Part shown: one piece after another, positions 7,019-16,002 of the stretch
Numbering within the stretch: the stretch's first letter is position 1
Layout of the letters: each line of letters opens with the position of its first letter
From: Clostridiales bacterium UBA6468
Lineage (GTDB): Bacteria; Bacillota; Clostridia; Oscillospirales; Oscillospiraceae
Reading direction: 5' to 3'
Assembly: GCA_002436765.1 (NCBI GenBank)
Contig: DJNI01000016.1
Span: 1-26,843, forward strand
DNA length: 26,843 nucleotides
Position numbers and translations under genes: made by a program
Notes under the pieces: generated by a model
Database searches by the model: none
What the model saw: the letters and a program-made list of their open reading frames with translations, nothing else
What the model was told of the DNA's origin: nothing

Positions 7019-7045
7019 ATGACCGAAAAGAGACTGATTCCGTGA
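7019..7045 (+). CDS. possible 8-codon leader peptide coupled to the TraX gene
   Basis: ATG 7019 follows GGAGG by 11 bases and encodes MTEKRLIP before TGA (7043-7045). The stop overlaps the GTG start of the TraX gene by four bases (GTGA), a typical coupling layout. The downstream GTG has no strong ribosome site of its own, which would make coupling useful. Chance occurrence cannot be excluded. Confidence 0.3.
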   Translation: MTEKRLIP

Positions 7046-7794
7046 AAAAGGCCGCGCTAAACTCCAATCAGCTGAAGCTCATCGCCATTGCCGCCATGAC
7101 CCTCGACCATCTGGTCTGGACGATCTGTCCGGGGTATTCCCGGGTCTGGTGGGTGCTGCTGGCCCACATCATCGGCCGGCTCACCGCGCCCATTATGTGG
7201 TATTTCGTCGCGGAGGGTTATCACTACACCCACGATGTCAGAAAATACGCCGGGCGGCTGTTCGCGCTGGCGCTCATTTCCCACTTTGCCTATAATTTCT
7301 GCTTCGGGATTTCCTTTACCCCCTTCCGCAGCTCGGTGTTCAACCAGACCAGCGTGGCGTGGTCGCTGGCATGGGGACTGGTGCTGCTGTGTGTCAACAA
7401 CAGCGACAAGCTAAAATCGTGGCAGAAGACCGTCATCATCCTGCTGGTCTGCGTCATCACCTTCCCCTCTGATTGGAGCTGCATCGCCGCCATGGCGATC
7501 CTGTTCATCGGCACCTATCGGGGTAATTTCCGCAAGCAGATGCTCTGGATGATGTTCTGGACGCTTCTCTATGCAGTGGTTTACTTCTTCTTTATCGACC
7601 GGGTTTACGCCTTAGTTCAGCTGGGCACCTGCCTGACCATCCCGCTGCTGCGGCTGTATAACGGCGAGCGCGGCTCCTGGAAGGGCATGGGCAAGCTGTT
7701 CTACGCCTACTACCCCGCCCACCTGGCCGCCTGCGGCATTCTGCGCATCGCGCTGTGGGGCGTTGGCTTCGTCACCGCCGCCGGGAATTTCTGA
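7042..7794 (+). CDS. TraX-family membrane protein
   Basis: A 250-aa polytopic protein opening with NQLKLIAIAAMTLDHLVW, the hallmark TraX start, with helices throughout and the C-terminal YAYYPAHLA block (about residues 224-232). E. coli TraX acetylates F pilin; chromosomal Bacillota homologues are probably membrane acyltransferase-like proteins with unknown acceptors, and no conjugation genes are nearby. GTG 7042 is chosen because it is the only usual start codon close to the conserved block; it overlaps the stop of a mini-frame at 7019-7045. Monocistronic, convergent with the MATE gene. Confidence 0.82.
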   Translation: MKKAALNSNQLKLIAIAAMTLDHLVWTICPGYSRVWWVLLAHIIGRLTAPIMWYFVAEGYHYTHDVRKYAGRLFALALISHFAYNFCFGISFTPFRSSVFNQTSVAWSLAWGLVLLCVNNSDKLKSWQKTVIILLVCVITFPSDWSCIAAMAILFIGTYRGNFRKQMLWMMFWTLLYAVVYFFFIDRVYALVQLGTCLTIPLLRLYNGERGSWKGMGKLFYAYYPAHLAACGILRIALWGVGFVTAAGNF

Positions 7795-7811
7795 TACATA
7801 CAAATTATAAA

Positions 7812-7864
7812 ACGCCCTGCGGGTATTCAGGCTTTTGGAAAGCCTTGGGATGCCCGCAGGGCGT
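7812..7864. terminator. large hairpin between convergent genes
   Basis: Twelve-base arms ACGCCCTGCGGG (7812-7823) and CCCGCAGGGCGT (7853-7864) enclose a second stem AGGCTTT/AAAGCCT (7829-7835, 7839-7845). On the minus strand it is followed by TTTTATAATTTG, so it could terminate the long minus-strand operon. On the plus strand it lies 17 bases after the TraX gene, with no T tract, but could still be a weak terminator. Confidence 0.65.
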
Positions 7865-7875
7865 AACCGTCACGG

Positions 7876-8029
7876 CAACACTGCACAATTGCGTCTGCAA
7901 ATCTCAGCTACCTTTTTGCCCCGCTTCCGCGGTTCCAAAAACGGGAAATATTACAGTATTCCTCCATTTTGGGAACTTTAAATTGGAGCAAAGATCCTGG
8001 CTGAGACTTTTTGCCGAATTGTACGGTGT
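7876..8029. repeat. long concentric palindromic element (MITE/REP-like)
   Basis: Outer imperfect arms of about 30 bases (around CACAATTGCG...CTCAGC at 7884-7908 and CTGAGA...CGAATTGTACGGTG at 8001-8028) share a centre near 7952 with nested arms GTTCCAAAAACG/CATTTTGGGAAC (7932-7943, 7965-7976) and GGAAATA/TATTCC (about 7944-7961). The whole 150 bases could fold into one hairpin. It ends about five bases from the MATE stop codon. It carries no gene of its own. Confidence 0.6.
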
Positions 8030-8033
8030 CTCC

Positions 8034-9431
8034 TTAAATATTCTGCGGAAGTGCTTCCTGCACTGCGCACATTTTTTGAATTCGCTTCGTCATACGAACT
8101 GCCAGCGGAACCGCCAGAATCAGTGAGAGCAGATCCGCGGCCGCCTGCACTCCGGCCAGGCCATATGCACCCCAGAGCTTTCCCATGGGCGCAACGATGG
8201 GAATAAAGCAGGTGCCTTGCCGGGCGGTGGACAGCAAAAGCGCGCCCTTTGCCTCGCCCAGACCGACGCAGAGCATATTGACTACCACCACCCATGCGTG
8301 AATGGGCAGTGCCAGACATTGCAGGCGCAGGCAAAGCGTTGCAATTTGCAGCATATGGGGATCCTGCCCGGCAAACAAACGGATGATCCCCGGTGCCGTC
8401 ACATACAGCATCGCACCCAAAGCAATGCTTCCCAGGGTAGCCGTCAGGGAAGAAAAGCGATAGCTCTCGGAAACCCGATGGTACTGCTTCGCCCCCCAGT
8501 TGAAGCCTGCTACCGGCTGAAAGCCGCTGCCGAAGCCCAGAATGATCCCGAAGGGGAACATCATGATCTTGTTGCATACCCCGATTCCCGCCAGCACGGA
8601 ATCCGATATCTGCCCCGCGATTTTATTGAGCATAATGGCAGACACCACCGCGAGACCGGATCGGAACATGGATGAGGAACCCACGCCGATGATTTCCTCC
8701 ATAATATCCATAGACATATGGAAGTTCCGGATGGAAAGATGCAGCAGACTCCGCCTTTTCAAATAGGGGAAAATCAGGATGGCAAAGCTCACCAGCTTGC
8801 AGATCGCTGTTGCAAGAGAGGCACCTGCCACCCCCATCCCCAGACATGTAATGAAAATGGGATCCAGGATGCAATTCAGAATACCGCCGATCCCCATGCC
8901 CATCATCGAAAGAAATGCATTTCCTTCAGACCGCAGGCACTGATTCATGACAAAGTTGGCGGCCATAAAGGGCGCCGCCAGCAGCACATAGGTCGCGTAC
9001 TCGATGGCATAGTGCTCACAGGTTGCCGTAGCGCCCAGCAGCCGAACCATAGGCGTCATAAAAATACTGCCGAAAATTGTAAGCGTCAGGCCAACGCCTA
9101 TCGCCATGAAAAAAGCGGTGGACAGAACCTTGTTTGCCTTTCTGTCATCGCCCTTTCCCAGAAGGCGGGCGATGTAGCTGTTGGCGCCCATAGCCAGCAT
9201 GGAGCCGCACATCAGAATCAGCTGATCCAGCGAGGAATTGACGCTGACTGCCGCTGTAGCGTTTGTCCCCAGGCCGGCCACAAAATAGGTATCCGCCAGG
9301 GAGTAGATGGAATTGATCAGAAATGCGATGATGGTGGGGATGGCCATCTGAGGAATGATCCTCCGGATCGGCTCATTGAGCATTAATGTGCGGCGCTGTT
9401 CCTGACTTTGTACATTTTTTTCTGTTCCCAT
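8034..9431 (-). CDS. MATE-family multidrug/metabolite exporter
   Basis: A 465-aa protein with about 12 hydrophobic helices in two MATE repeats. The first opens with a LNEPIRRIIPQMAIPTI-type helix and contains a GANSYIARLLGKGD loop; the second contains FGIILGFGSGFQPVAGFNWGAK, the equivalent loop. MATE proteins export drugs or metabolites using sodium or protons. ATG 9431 has AGAGG seven bases upstream; a TTG at 9452 would lengthen it by seven residues and is less likely. It lies 30 bases after the double esterase gene and is the last gene of the operon, so a role in expelling a toxic intermediate or product is possible, but it could be an unrelated passenger. Confidence 0.9.
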   Translation of the reverse strand: MGTEKNVQSQEQRRTLMLNEPIRRIIPQMAIPTIIAFLINSIYSLADTYFVAGLGTNATAAVSVNSSLDQLILMCGSMLAMGANSYIARLLGKGDDRKANKVLSTAFFMAIGVGLTLTIFGSIFMTPMVRLLGATATCEHYAIEYATYVLLAAPFMAANFVMNQCLRSEGNAFLSMMGMGIGGILNCILDPIFITCLGMGVAGASLATAICKLVSFAILIFPYLKRRSLLHLSIRNFHMSMDIMEEIIGVGSSSMFRSGLAVVSAIMLNKIAGQISDSVLAGIGVCNKIMMFPFGIILGFGSGFQPVAGFNWGAKQYHRVSESYRFSSLTATLGSIALGAMLYVTAPGIIRLFAGQDPHMLQIATLCLRLQCLALPIHAWVVVVNMLCVGLGEAKGALLLSTARQGTCFIPIVAPMGKLWGAYGLAGVQAAADLLSLILAVPLAVRMTKRIQKMCAVQEALPQNI

Positions 9432-9461
9432 CGACAACCTCTTTTTCTGCAATTTTCCCTG

Positions 9462-12400
9462 TCAGGACATCTGAATCGTTCCGCCCTTTTTCCTGCGGAA
9501 GCGCTTCATAAAATCCCACGCCGCCTCGGTTTCCTCCCAGATTGTTCCGTGGGGCATATTCTTCATGACCGTAATGGCAATGCGCGGCTCTCCGGAAGCA
9601 TTCTTGTAAATCCACGTATCGAACCGGTCTGCTTCCCGGAATCCGAAATTATCCCGATACCACCGGGCATCCCGGTGTTCATCCGGCTGATAGTACATGG
9701 GACTTGGTTTCTCCGCCTTTTTCGGTTCGGTTCCCGCCAGCTTCAGGAGGGTTTCTATTGTCTCCGAAATCGCGGATGCAGGATCCTCCGGGTGCTCCGT
9801 AATCCATCCGTCATTGTCCCCGGTGACCCCGAACATGGGCATTTCCAATCCGTGCCGGCGCAGACGCTCCAAATCCGGTATCTGTCCCGGCTCCGGCGGG
9901 AACATGGATCCTCCTGCGGCACGGCTCATGGGCCACATGGCGGCAAACAGCTCCGGATGCGCCGCAGCGGCACCATAGCACTGCATATTGCCGTTGCTGA
10001 AGCCCGAAATATAGATTCTCTCCGGGTCTATATCAAACTCCCACAGAAGCTGCTCAACCAAGAAGGCAAAGCTCTGACTATCTGCTTCCCCATACCAGCG
10101 GTTCTTACCGTTGTCCTGGGGCGATACGATCAGAATACCCTCCCGATCTGCCAGCTGCGGCCAGCCGTTTTTGCTGAGGAACATCCATGCCGGTTCCCCA
10201 TGGCCGTGAATGGTGATCACAACCGGCGCCTTCGGAGGCAGATTTTGAGGCCGGTAGACATAGAAGCTGCGGTCACGGCTCTCTCCCGGTACACGGAAGG
10301 TATGTCTTTCATAGGGAGATTTCCCTTCTGTGACCTGATCTTCCCACCAGAAAGTCTTCAGTGTCCCGTCAGGCCCATTCTTCCAACGAATGGACGCCCC
10401 CATCCAGTCTTCCATGATCTGTGCAGGAGTGGGGACGATGTTTTCTTTTGTCAGAACAACCCTCTGCGCCGGTTCTTCCCCGTTGGCAAAGAGCACACTG
10501 CTCTGCCCCGCCATCAGCACCGGCTTTCCCGGCGCATCCGGCGGGATTTTATCCGCGTTCCGGAAATAGGAAAGTGCCTTTGCATCCTCCGTACCCACAA
10601 ACCATACCGCTGTAGGTACGTCCTTTACCTGGACGGCATAGTCCTCACTGACACCCTTCATTGCATCCGGATTTTTTCCGGCCTTGGACACGAGGAAATG
10701 GTCTGACTGCACTTCCGGGTCGGGAAAAGTATCCGGCGCTCCGCCGATCAGGGTGACGGACGCAAAATGGTTCGGCCGGGCAGCCGCTGCATTCCCGGCC
10801 ACTACAGCCCCGTCGTCGTAGCCGACGATGTGCCACAGGGTCTCCCACATCCATACACAGCCCTGACGCCTCCCGTTTTCCCCGGAAGTGGGTCTCCAGA
10901 GGATGTCGCCGTATTCCCGGCTTTCGGTTTTTCCCCAGGTCAGGCGGTAAAGCTGATCCACAGTGTCCCCGTCGCGGGGAACGCCCTGGGCAGGGACAGC
11001 CAGAAGGACGCTGTTATCCCGAAGCGCCTGACGGATCCAGCCGGAGCGATACAGCCACTCCTTTGCTGCATCTGGATTGGGGGCATTTTCTTTTGACGGA
11101 AAAAGGAGAATGCTGCGAGCCGGCGTATAGGAATTGCAGCCGGTCGGGACGAACATCACCGCCTCGCCGCCACCCGGCAGCGAAAGATATGCAAAGTTCC
11201 GATCCATTTCCGCCTCCTGCCTGTCCACAACGGTTTTACTGCCCTTCGGACGGGAGAATCGGCGCAAAAACATCCAGGCAGCCCGCGCTTCATCGTGAAT
11301 GGCACCATGGGGCATATCCTTCAATTCCGTGAAGCAGAATCTGGGTTTTCCGTCCGGATTCCAGTATTCATAGGTCGTCATCCGATCGCCCTCCCGGTAT
11401 CCCGCTTCCACGGTATACCGGTTGCTGCCATCCCACTGGGCATCATGCTTCCACTTCCATGGGCAGGGCACCTGCGCGGGTCTCGGAACGCCGCCATTCA
11501 GGCGGATGAAGGTCTCAAAGAGCTTGCCATAGGACTTTCTCGGCACGTCCATTTTGTGATCCAGATCCCCATTGATAGCAAACACGGGCATTTCCCAGCC
11601 GCCCTCCAGCAGCTTCTCTTCAAAGCTGCATAAGGGGCTGTTCCAGGGCGAGATTGCCGCGTACAGCTCCGGATGCATGGTGCCGTACCAGCAGGTTGCC
11701 ATGGCACCGTTGGAAAAGCCCGTCAGATATACCCTTGTCCGGTCAATATGATAGGTCTTTTCCAGCTTCTCCAGCATCAGCGCGTGCATTCCATGATCTC
11801 CGGAAATCGTCCAGCTGTTTTCCGGGGAATCCGGAATCACGAAGAGAAATTCCCTGGTCTCATCCTGCAATTCCGGCCAGCCGTTTTTCTGGGCGAACAT
11901 CCAGGCAGGCTCTCCGTGGCCGTGCATACTCACGACCACCGGCAATCCTCTTGCATCGGACGCGCCTCTCGGCAGCCGGGTAAAAAAGTTGTAGGAATGT
12001 CCGTTCCATGTCACGCTGTCCGGAATGTACTCTCCGCCCGTTCGCATCTGCGCTTCGGTTTTCAGACGGGCAGGCGTGCCGTCCGGGCTGTTTTTCCACC
12101 GGACACGGGTATCAAATTCACGCAGAATCATTGCAGTGGTTTCCGGGTCTGCGCCGAAGCTTCCGCGGGATACCTTTACCTGATCCGCAGCTATGGCAGC
12201 AGCTGCAAAATAGCGCTCCGCCTCAGCCGTATCCATATTCCCAAGCATCCATACCGCCACGGGAATGTCCTTATTCTTATGCTGCCAGCCTTCAGAGGCA
12301 TCCGGCAGCAGCCAGCGATCCGATAGCGCCTCGCCGCCCGCATATATGCCCGGCACCCCGCCGACCATGGCTACATCCGCAAACGCATTTGGCTGCTCCA

Positions 12401-12782
12401 CGGCGGTGTTTCCGGCGTAGACCGCCCCTTCCCCATAGCCGACGGCAAAAATTAACGTTTCCCAGCACCAGACCGTTCTGAAGACCTCACTTGGGTCAGG
12501 ACTCAATGCGTCCTTCCACACCGCTTTATGCAGCAGCTTGACCCGCCGGGACTTTTCTTGTGCCCACCCCTGTTCTGCAACCGGCAGAATCAGTACAGCG
12601 CCGTTCTCCTCCGCGGCATTCAGCCAGCCGGAAGTTCTTGCAAAACTGCGAAGACGCACAATGGACCGTGCCTCGGAATCCGGCGCGAAAACCAGAATGG
12701 TTTTCGCGGGAATCCAGCTGCGGCATTTGGAAGAAACATAGTACAGGCAGTTTGCCTCACCGCCCAGTTCATATTCCTGCAT
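9462..12782 (-). CDS. double-module esterase, two pseudo- and two active-type alpha/beta-hydrolase domains
   Basis: A 1,106-aa protein made of two homologous halves (about 1-520 and 525-1106). Each half has an N-terminal hydrolase-like domain with a ruined nucleophile elbow (GYGEG at 115-119; GYDDG at 654-658), an RWKN-x-PDG linker (228-235; 799-805), then a PHB-depolymerase-type esterase domain: HGHGEPAWMF (287-296; 859-868), nucleophile S357 and S929 in GFSNG, Asp near 406/408 and 989/991, and H492 and H1078 in MPHG. Both C-terminal domains look catalytically complete. No signal peptide or membrane helix is seen, so it is probably cytoplasmic. ATG 12782 follows GGAGAG and the BNR gene by 17 bases. 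It would hydrolyse a carboxylic ester; the substrate is unknown. Confidence 0.82.
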   Translation of the reverse strand: MQEYELGGEANCLYYVSSKCRSWIPAKTILVFAPDSEARSIVRLRSFARTSGWLNAAEENGAVLILPVAEQGWAQEKSRRVKLLHKAVWKDALSPDPSEVFRTVWCWETLIFAVGYGEGAVYAGNTAVEQPNAFADVAMVGGVPGIYAGGEALSDRWLLPDASEGWQHKNKDIPVAVWMLGNMDTAEAERYFAAAAIAADQVKVSRGSFGADPETTAMILREFDTRVRWKNSPDGTPARLKTEAQMRTGGEYIPDSVTWNGHSYNFFTRLPRGASDARGLPVVVSMHGHGEPAWMFAQKNGWPELQDETREFLFVIPDSPENSWTISGDHGMHALMLEKLEKTYHIDRTRVYLTGFSNGAMATCWYGTMHPELYAAISPWNSPLCSFEEKLLEGGWEMPVFAINGDLDHKMDVPRKSYGKLFETFIRLNGGVPRPAQVPCPWKWKHDAQWDGSNRYTVEAGYREGDRMTTYEYWNPDGKPRFCFTELKDMPHGAIHDEARAAWMFLRRFSRPKGSKTVVDRQEAEMDRNFAYLSLPGGGEAVMFVPTGCNSYTPARSILLFPSKENAPNPDAAKEWLYRSGWIRQALRDNSVLLAVPAQGVPRDGDTVDQLYRLTWGKTESREYGDILWRPTSGENGRRQGCVWMWETLWHIVGYDDGAVVAGNAAAARPNHFASVTLIGGAPDTFPDPEVQSDHFLVSKAGKNPDAMKGVSEDYAVQVKDVPTAVWFVGTEDAKALSYFRNADKIPPDAPGKPVLMAGQSSVLFANGEEPAQRVVLTKENIVPTPAQIMEDWMGASIRWKNGPDGTLKTFWWEDQVTEGKSPYERHTFRVPGESRDRSFYVYRPQNLPPKAPVVITIHGHGEPAWMFLSKNGWPQLADREGILIVSPQDNGKNRWYGEADSQSFAFLVEQLLWEFDIDPERIYISGFSNGNMQCYGAAAAHPELFAAMWPMSRAAGGSMFPPEPGQIPDLERLRRHGLEMPMFGVTGDNDGWITEHPEDPASAISETIETLLKLAGTEPKKAEKPSPMYYQPDEHRDARWYRDNFGFREADRFDTWIYKNASGEPRIAITVMKNMPHGTIWEETEAAWDFMKRFRRKKGGTIQMS

Positions 12783-12799
12783 GGCTTCTCTCTCCGGAA

Positions 12800-13960
12800 T
12801 CAGTGAATTTGCGCGGATGTGGGATTGTAGCGGCCGGTGGTTTCCCGCTTGGCGCCCATAACCTGTTCTTCCGAAAAACACATCCACTTGACACCGCTGC
12901 GGTTCCGGTACGCATAGGCCAGATGGAGCATACCATCCCGGGACTGCATGATATACGGATATTCATAGGTCAGGTTATTGGTGCTGTTTTCCGATCCCAC
13001 GAAGCCTTCACCCAGCTCCATGTAACGGATCATAGGCCAGGTTTCACCGCCGTCTTCGGACAGGGCAACTGCCACAGGGCAGCGCAGACCCGGCCATGCG
13101 CAGCCGTTGGGATCTGCATTGGGGGCATGGGTGGGATTGTAGGCAATGGCGATCCGCCCGCTCTTCAGCTTTACGGCGCTGATGCTGGAATTGTTATTGG
13201 GCAGAACCGTGGGCACCGGTTCCGTCCAGGTGTCGCCGTAGTCCTCGGATCTGCTGATGTAAATGTGATCCGCAGCGCGGCTGCGCATGAAGGCAGCCAG
13301 TTTGCCGTCTTCCAGCTCCACCACATTGGCATGAACACGGCCATTGCTCTTCGGCATCATAACCATTTTCCAGGAGGCACCCTGATCGTCCGAAATGCGG
13401 AAGGCCGTAGGATCCCCCGCCAGGCCGTCGGCACTGTCAGAGCAGATCCAGTTGCCCATGATCCACCGCCCATTGGAAAGGATCTGGATGGGCTGGCGGC
13501 AGAAGGTGCCCTCCTCGGGGAACAGTACCTCCGGGGCTTCCCAGGTCTTTCCGAAATCACGGGTGGTCTGGCGGCGTACTATGGACGTAAACTGCATATT
13601 GTCCTTCCCCGCTACCCGATCCAGCTGGGCTGTATACAGCGCCCAGATTTCACCGTTGGGATTCTGGAACAGGCTGGGATTCTGTTCGCTGCGATGCGGA
13701 TCGCCGGAAACGTTCACAACATGCTCCCAGCGATCCGCCCCCTTTGGCAGACGGGAGGATACAATATGGATATCGGCGTTGCCTTCAAAGCTGCCCGCGA
13801 ACCATACGCACAGCAGGTCGCCGTTTTCGGCCTCCAGCAGTCCGGGTCCATGGGCAGTCTCAAAGCCGCCCGTGGGCAGAAACGCTTCTATGCACCCCAT
13901 ATGGGTATTTTCGTAGACCTGTCCGTCAGGAAGCAGCTCCTGCAGTTTGGGAAATACCAT
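12800..13960 (-). CDS. BNR-repeat, sialidase-fold protein (PF13088-like)
   Basis: A 386-aa predicted six-bladed beta-propeller with four clear Asp-boxes: TRDFGKTW (133-140), SDDQGASW (190-197), SEDYGDTW (238-245), SEDGGETW (301-308). The early GPGLLEAENGDLLCVWFAG block (38-56) and EYPYIMQSRDGMLHLAYAY (333-351) match the BNR_2 type. The sialidase FRIP motif is not visible and there is no signal peptide. Proteins of this fold include sialidases, rhamnosidases and rhamnose-glucuronate lyases, so 'sialidase' should be read as a fold name only. ATG 13960 has GGAGGAG upstream, 14 bases after pdxA2. Context suggests a cytoplasmic glycosidase or lyase in acid-sugar breakdown. Confidence 0.78.
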   Translation of the reverse strand: MVFPKLQELLPDGQVYENTHMGCIEAFLPTGGFETAHGPGLLEAENGDLLCVWFAGSFEGNADIHIVSSRLPKGADRWEHVVNVSGDPHRSEQNPSLFQNPNGEIWALYTAQLDRVAGKDNMQFTSIVRRQTTRDFGKTWEAPEVLFPEEGTFCRQPIQILSNGRWIMGNWICSDSADGLAGDPTAFRISDDQGASWKMVMMPKSNGRVHANVVELEDGKLAAFMRSRAADHIYISRSEDYGDTWTEPVPTVLPNNNSSISAVKLKSGRIAIAYNPTHAPNADPNGCAWPGLRCPVAVALSEDGGETWPMIRYMELGEGFVGSENSTNNLTYEYPYIMQSRDGMLHLAYAYRNRSGVKWMCFSEEQVMGAKRETTGRYNPTSAQIH

Positions 13961-13974
13961 GGTGTTCTCCTCCC

Positions 13975-15060
13975 TTACGTTTTGTTGTTTGCGAGCTTGA
14001 TGGCGTAGTCCATTGCATTCACCAGGCTCAGCGCATTGGCATGGCCGTTGCCGGCATGGCCGAAGCCCGTGCCGTGGTCAACAGAAGCGCGGATAATGGG
14101 CAGACCCAGGGTCACATTGACCCCCGCCACGGCCTCCCAGTGCTTCTCCTGCTTATTGTATACGAAACCCTTGACCTTCAGAGGAATGTGCCCCTGATCG
14201 TGATACATGACAACCACAATATCATACCAGCCGCCCAGCGCCTTGCTGAACACGGTATCGGGAGGCGTGGGCTTCTTTTCGGGGATGTTGATTCCCTCCG
14301 CAAGGGCCTCGTCAATCGCGGGCTGGATCTCCTCGATTTCCTCCGTGCCGAACATGCCGTTCTCACCGCAGTGCGGGTTCAGCCCCGCGACGCCGATTTT
14401 GGGTTCCTGGATGCCGATGGCCTTGCAGCCTGCATTCGCAATCCGGATACAGTCCAGCACCCGGTCTTTCTTGACCAGATCGCACGCCTGCCGGAGAGAC
14501 ACATGGGTGGATACATGAACCACCCGCAGGTCTTCATGCGCCAGCATCATGGTATATTTGCTGGTTTTTGTCTCCTCTGCGTAAATCTCGGTATGACCCG
14601 AATAGTGATGGCCGGCCATATTGATGGCTTCCTTGCTCAGAGCGTTGGTAACCGTAGCATCGATTTCTCCGTCCAGCGCCATGTGGATCACCTTGACCAC
14701 GTACTGATAGGCCGCTTCGCCGCCTAGGGCTGTGGCACCCTTTCCAAAGGGCTTCGGCTCGTCAAGATCGCTGGTATCAGGAATGGCATCTGCAGGAACC
14801 AGACCCATATCCAGCACATCAATGGTGCCGAACCGGAACATGGCATCCTTCACGCTCTCTACCCGGTTCAGCCGGAGATCAATGCCGGAAACTTTCTTTG
14901 CCACCTTTACGGCATAAGCCATGGAGGTCATGTCCCCTACGACCAGAGGATTGCAGCGTTCATATATGGCAGGATCTGCCAAGGCGCTGACCGTGATTTC
15001 AGGGCCGTTGCCAAAGGGGTCGCCCATGGTGATCCCGAGGATTGGTTTCTGATTCAACAT
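13975..15060 (-). CDS. pdxA2: PdxA2-type 4-phospho-acid sugar dehydrogenase
   Basis: A 361-aa member of the PdxA family: ITMGDPFGNGPE (10-21), GHTE (155-158), metal histidines H186 and H287 (in YHDQG) and SVDHGTGF (326-333). PdxA oxidises 4-phosphohydroxy-threonine in vitamin B6 synthesis; PdxA2 paralogues oxidise D-threonate or D-erythronate 4-phosphate, with loss of CO2, to dihydroxyacetone phosphate. The operon contains the matching DUF1537 kinase and no other B6 gene, so PdxA2 is favoured. The start has GGAGAAGG upstream; the gap to the DapA-family gene is 19 bases. The exact stereochemistry of the substrate cannot be read from the sequence. Confidence 0.88.
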   Translation of the reverse strand: MLNQKPILGITMGDPFGNGPEITVSALADPAIYERCNPLVVGDMTSMAYAVKVAKKVSGIDLRLNRVESVKDAMFRFGTIDVLDMGLVPADAIPDTSDLDEPKPFGKGATALGGEAAYQYVVKVIHMALDGEIDATVTNALSKEAINMAGHHYSGHTEIYAEETKTSKYTMMLAHEDLRVVHVSTHVSLRQACDLVKKDRVLDCIRIANAGCKAIGIQEPKIGVAGLNPHCGENGMFGTEEIEEIQPAIDEALAEGINIPEKKPTPPDTVFSKALGGWYDIVVVMYHDQGHIPLKVKGFVYNKQEKHWEAVAGVNVTLGLPIIRASVDHGTGFGHAGNGHANALSLVNAMDYAIKLANNKT

Positions 15061-15079
15061 ATCGTCCTTCTCCTTTTCG

Positions 15080-15991
15080 TTATTTCAAATCTCTGTTGTC
15101 GTCCAGAACCTTACGCAGTGCCCGAAGCCCTTCTTCGCACAGGTAACTGAAGGGACGGCGGCACTGGCCAACGGGATACCCAAGCTCCGCAACGGCCGTT
15201 TTGATGACCGTGTTCGGGTTGCCGAATCTGAACACGCTTTGCAGAACGGAAATGGCATCCTGCGCCTCCTGCGCCGCTTCCATGTCACCCGCCACAAAGC
15301 TGTTGTAAATACCGGCAATGGTTGCGGGCCAGATGTTGGCGCGTCCGGCCACGGCGCCTGCGCCGCCCTCTTTCAGACCAGTCAGAATCGCGCCGTCGTT
15401 TCCGGCCAGGATGGCCGTGGGCTTTGCCAGCTCCTTCGTCAGCCGTATGTAGGCCTTCAGATTTTCAATGTCGCCGCTGGAATCCTTTGCGCCAACGATC
15501 ACATCCACATCTCTGCATAGTGCCTGCACCGTTTCCGGCAGGAGCCTGTTGCCGGTGCGGGGCGGGATGTTATAGAGAATGATAGGAATGCTGACAGCCT
15601 TTGCCACAGCCACATAATGGTCATACAGCTCCTTCTGGGAGGCCAGCGCAAAGCTGGGGGTGATGATGGACAGGACATCCGCGCCCAATTCTTCCGCCCG
15701 CCTGCTCATCCGGACGGTATCCGCAGTGGAAATGCAGCCGGTGCCTGCGTATACCGGGACGCGGCCGTGAACCTGATCGATGACGGTTTCCAGTATCGCT
15801 TCCTTTTCCGCCATGGAGAGGATATATCCCTCTCCATTGGTGCCGAAGGGAAAAATCCCGTGAACGCCGCCGGCCAGCAGGCGCTCCACCTGATTTCGCA
15901 GCTCCTGATGTTTCACCGTCTGCTCAAAATCATCATTCATCGGGGTCAGAATCGGTGGAATAATCCCCTTAATATCCTTTACAGTCGCCAT
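15080..15991 (-). CDS. DapA-family (class I, Schiff-base) lyase/aldolase
   Basis: A 303-aa TIM-barrel protein with Schiff-base lysine K169 (VGAKD), proton-relay Y140 in ILYNIPPRTG (138-147), and carboxylate loop GTNGEG (50-55). The canonical dihydrodipicolinate synthase loop is GTTGE and that of sialate lyase is GSTGE; the Asn here and the catabolic context point to a 2-keto acid lyase or aldolase making pyruvate plus an aldehyde. True DapA is less likely as no lysine genes are near. ATG 15991 (AGAGAGG upstream) is chosen; a GTG at 16006 would overlap the dehydrogenase stop (GTGA) and add five residues, and is a real alternative. Confidence 0.85.
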   Translation of the reverse strand: MATVKDIKGIIPPILTPMNDDFEQTVKHQELRNQVERLLAGGVHGIFPFGTNGEGYILSMAEKEAILETVIDQVHGRVPVYAGTGCISTADTVRMSRRAEELGADVLSIITPSFALASQKELYDHYVAVAKAVSIPIILYNIPPRTGNRLLPETVQALCRDVDVIVGAKDSSGDIENLKAYIRLTKELAKPTAILAGNDGAILTGLKEGGAGAVAGRANIWPATIAGIYNSFVAGDMEAAQEAQDAISVLQSVFRFGNPNTVIKTAVAELGYPVGQCRRPFSYLCEEGLRALRKVLDDNRDLK

Positions 15992-16002
15992 ACGCCCTCT
16001 CT

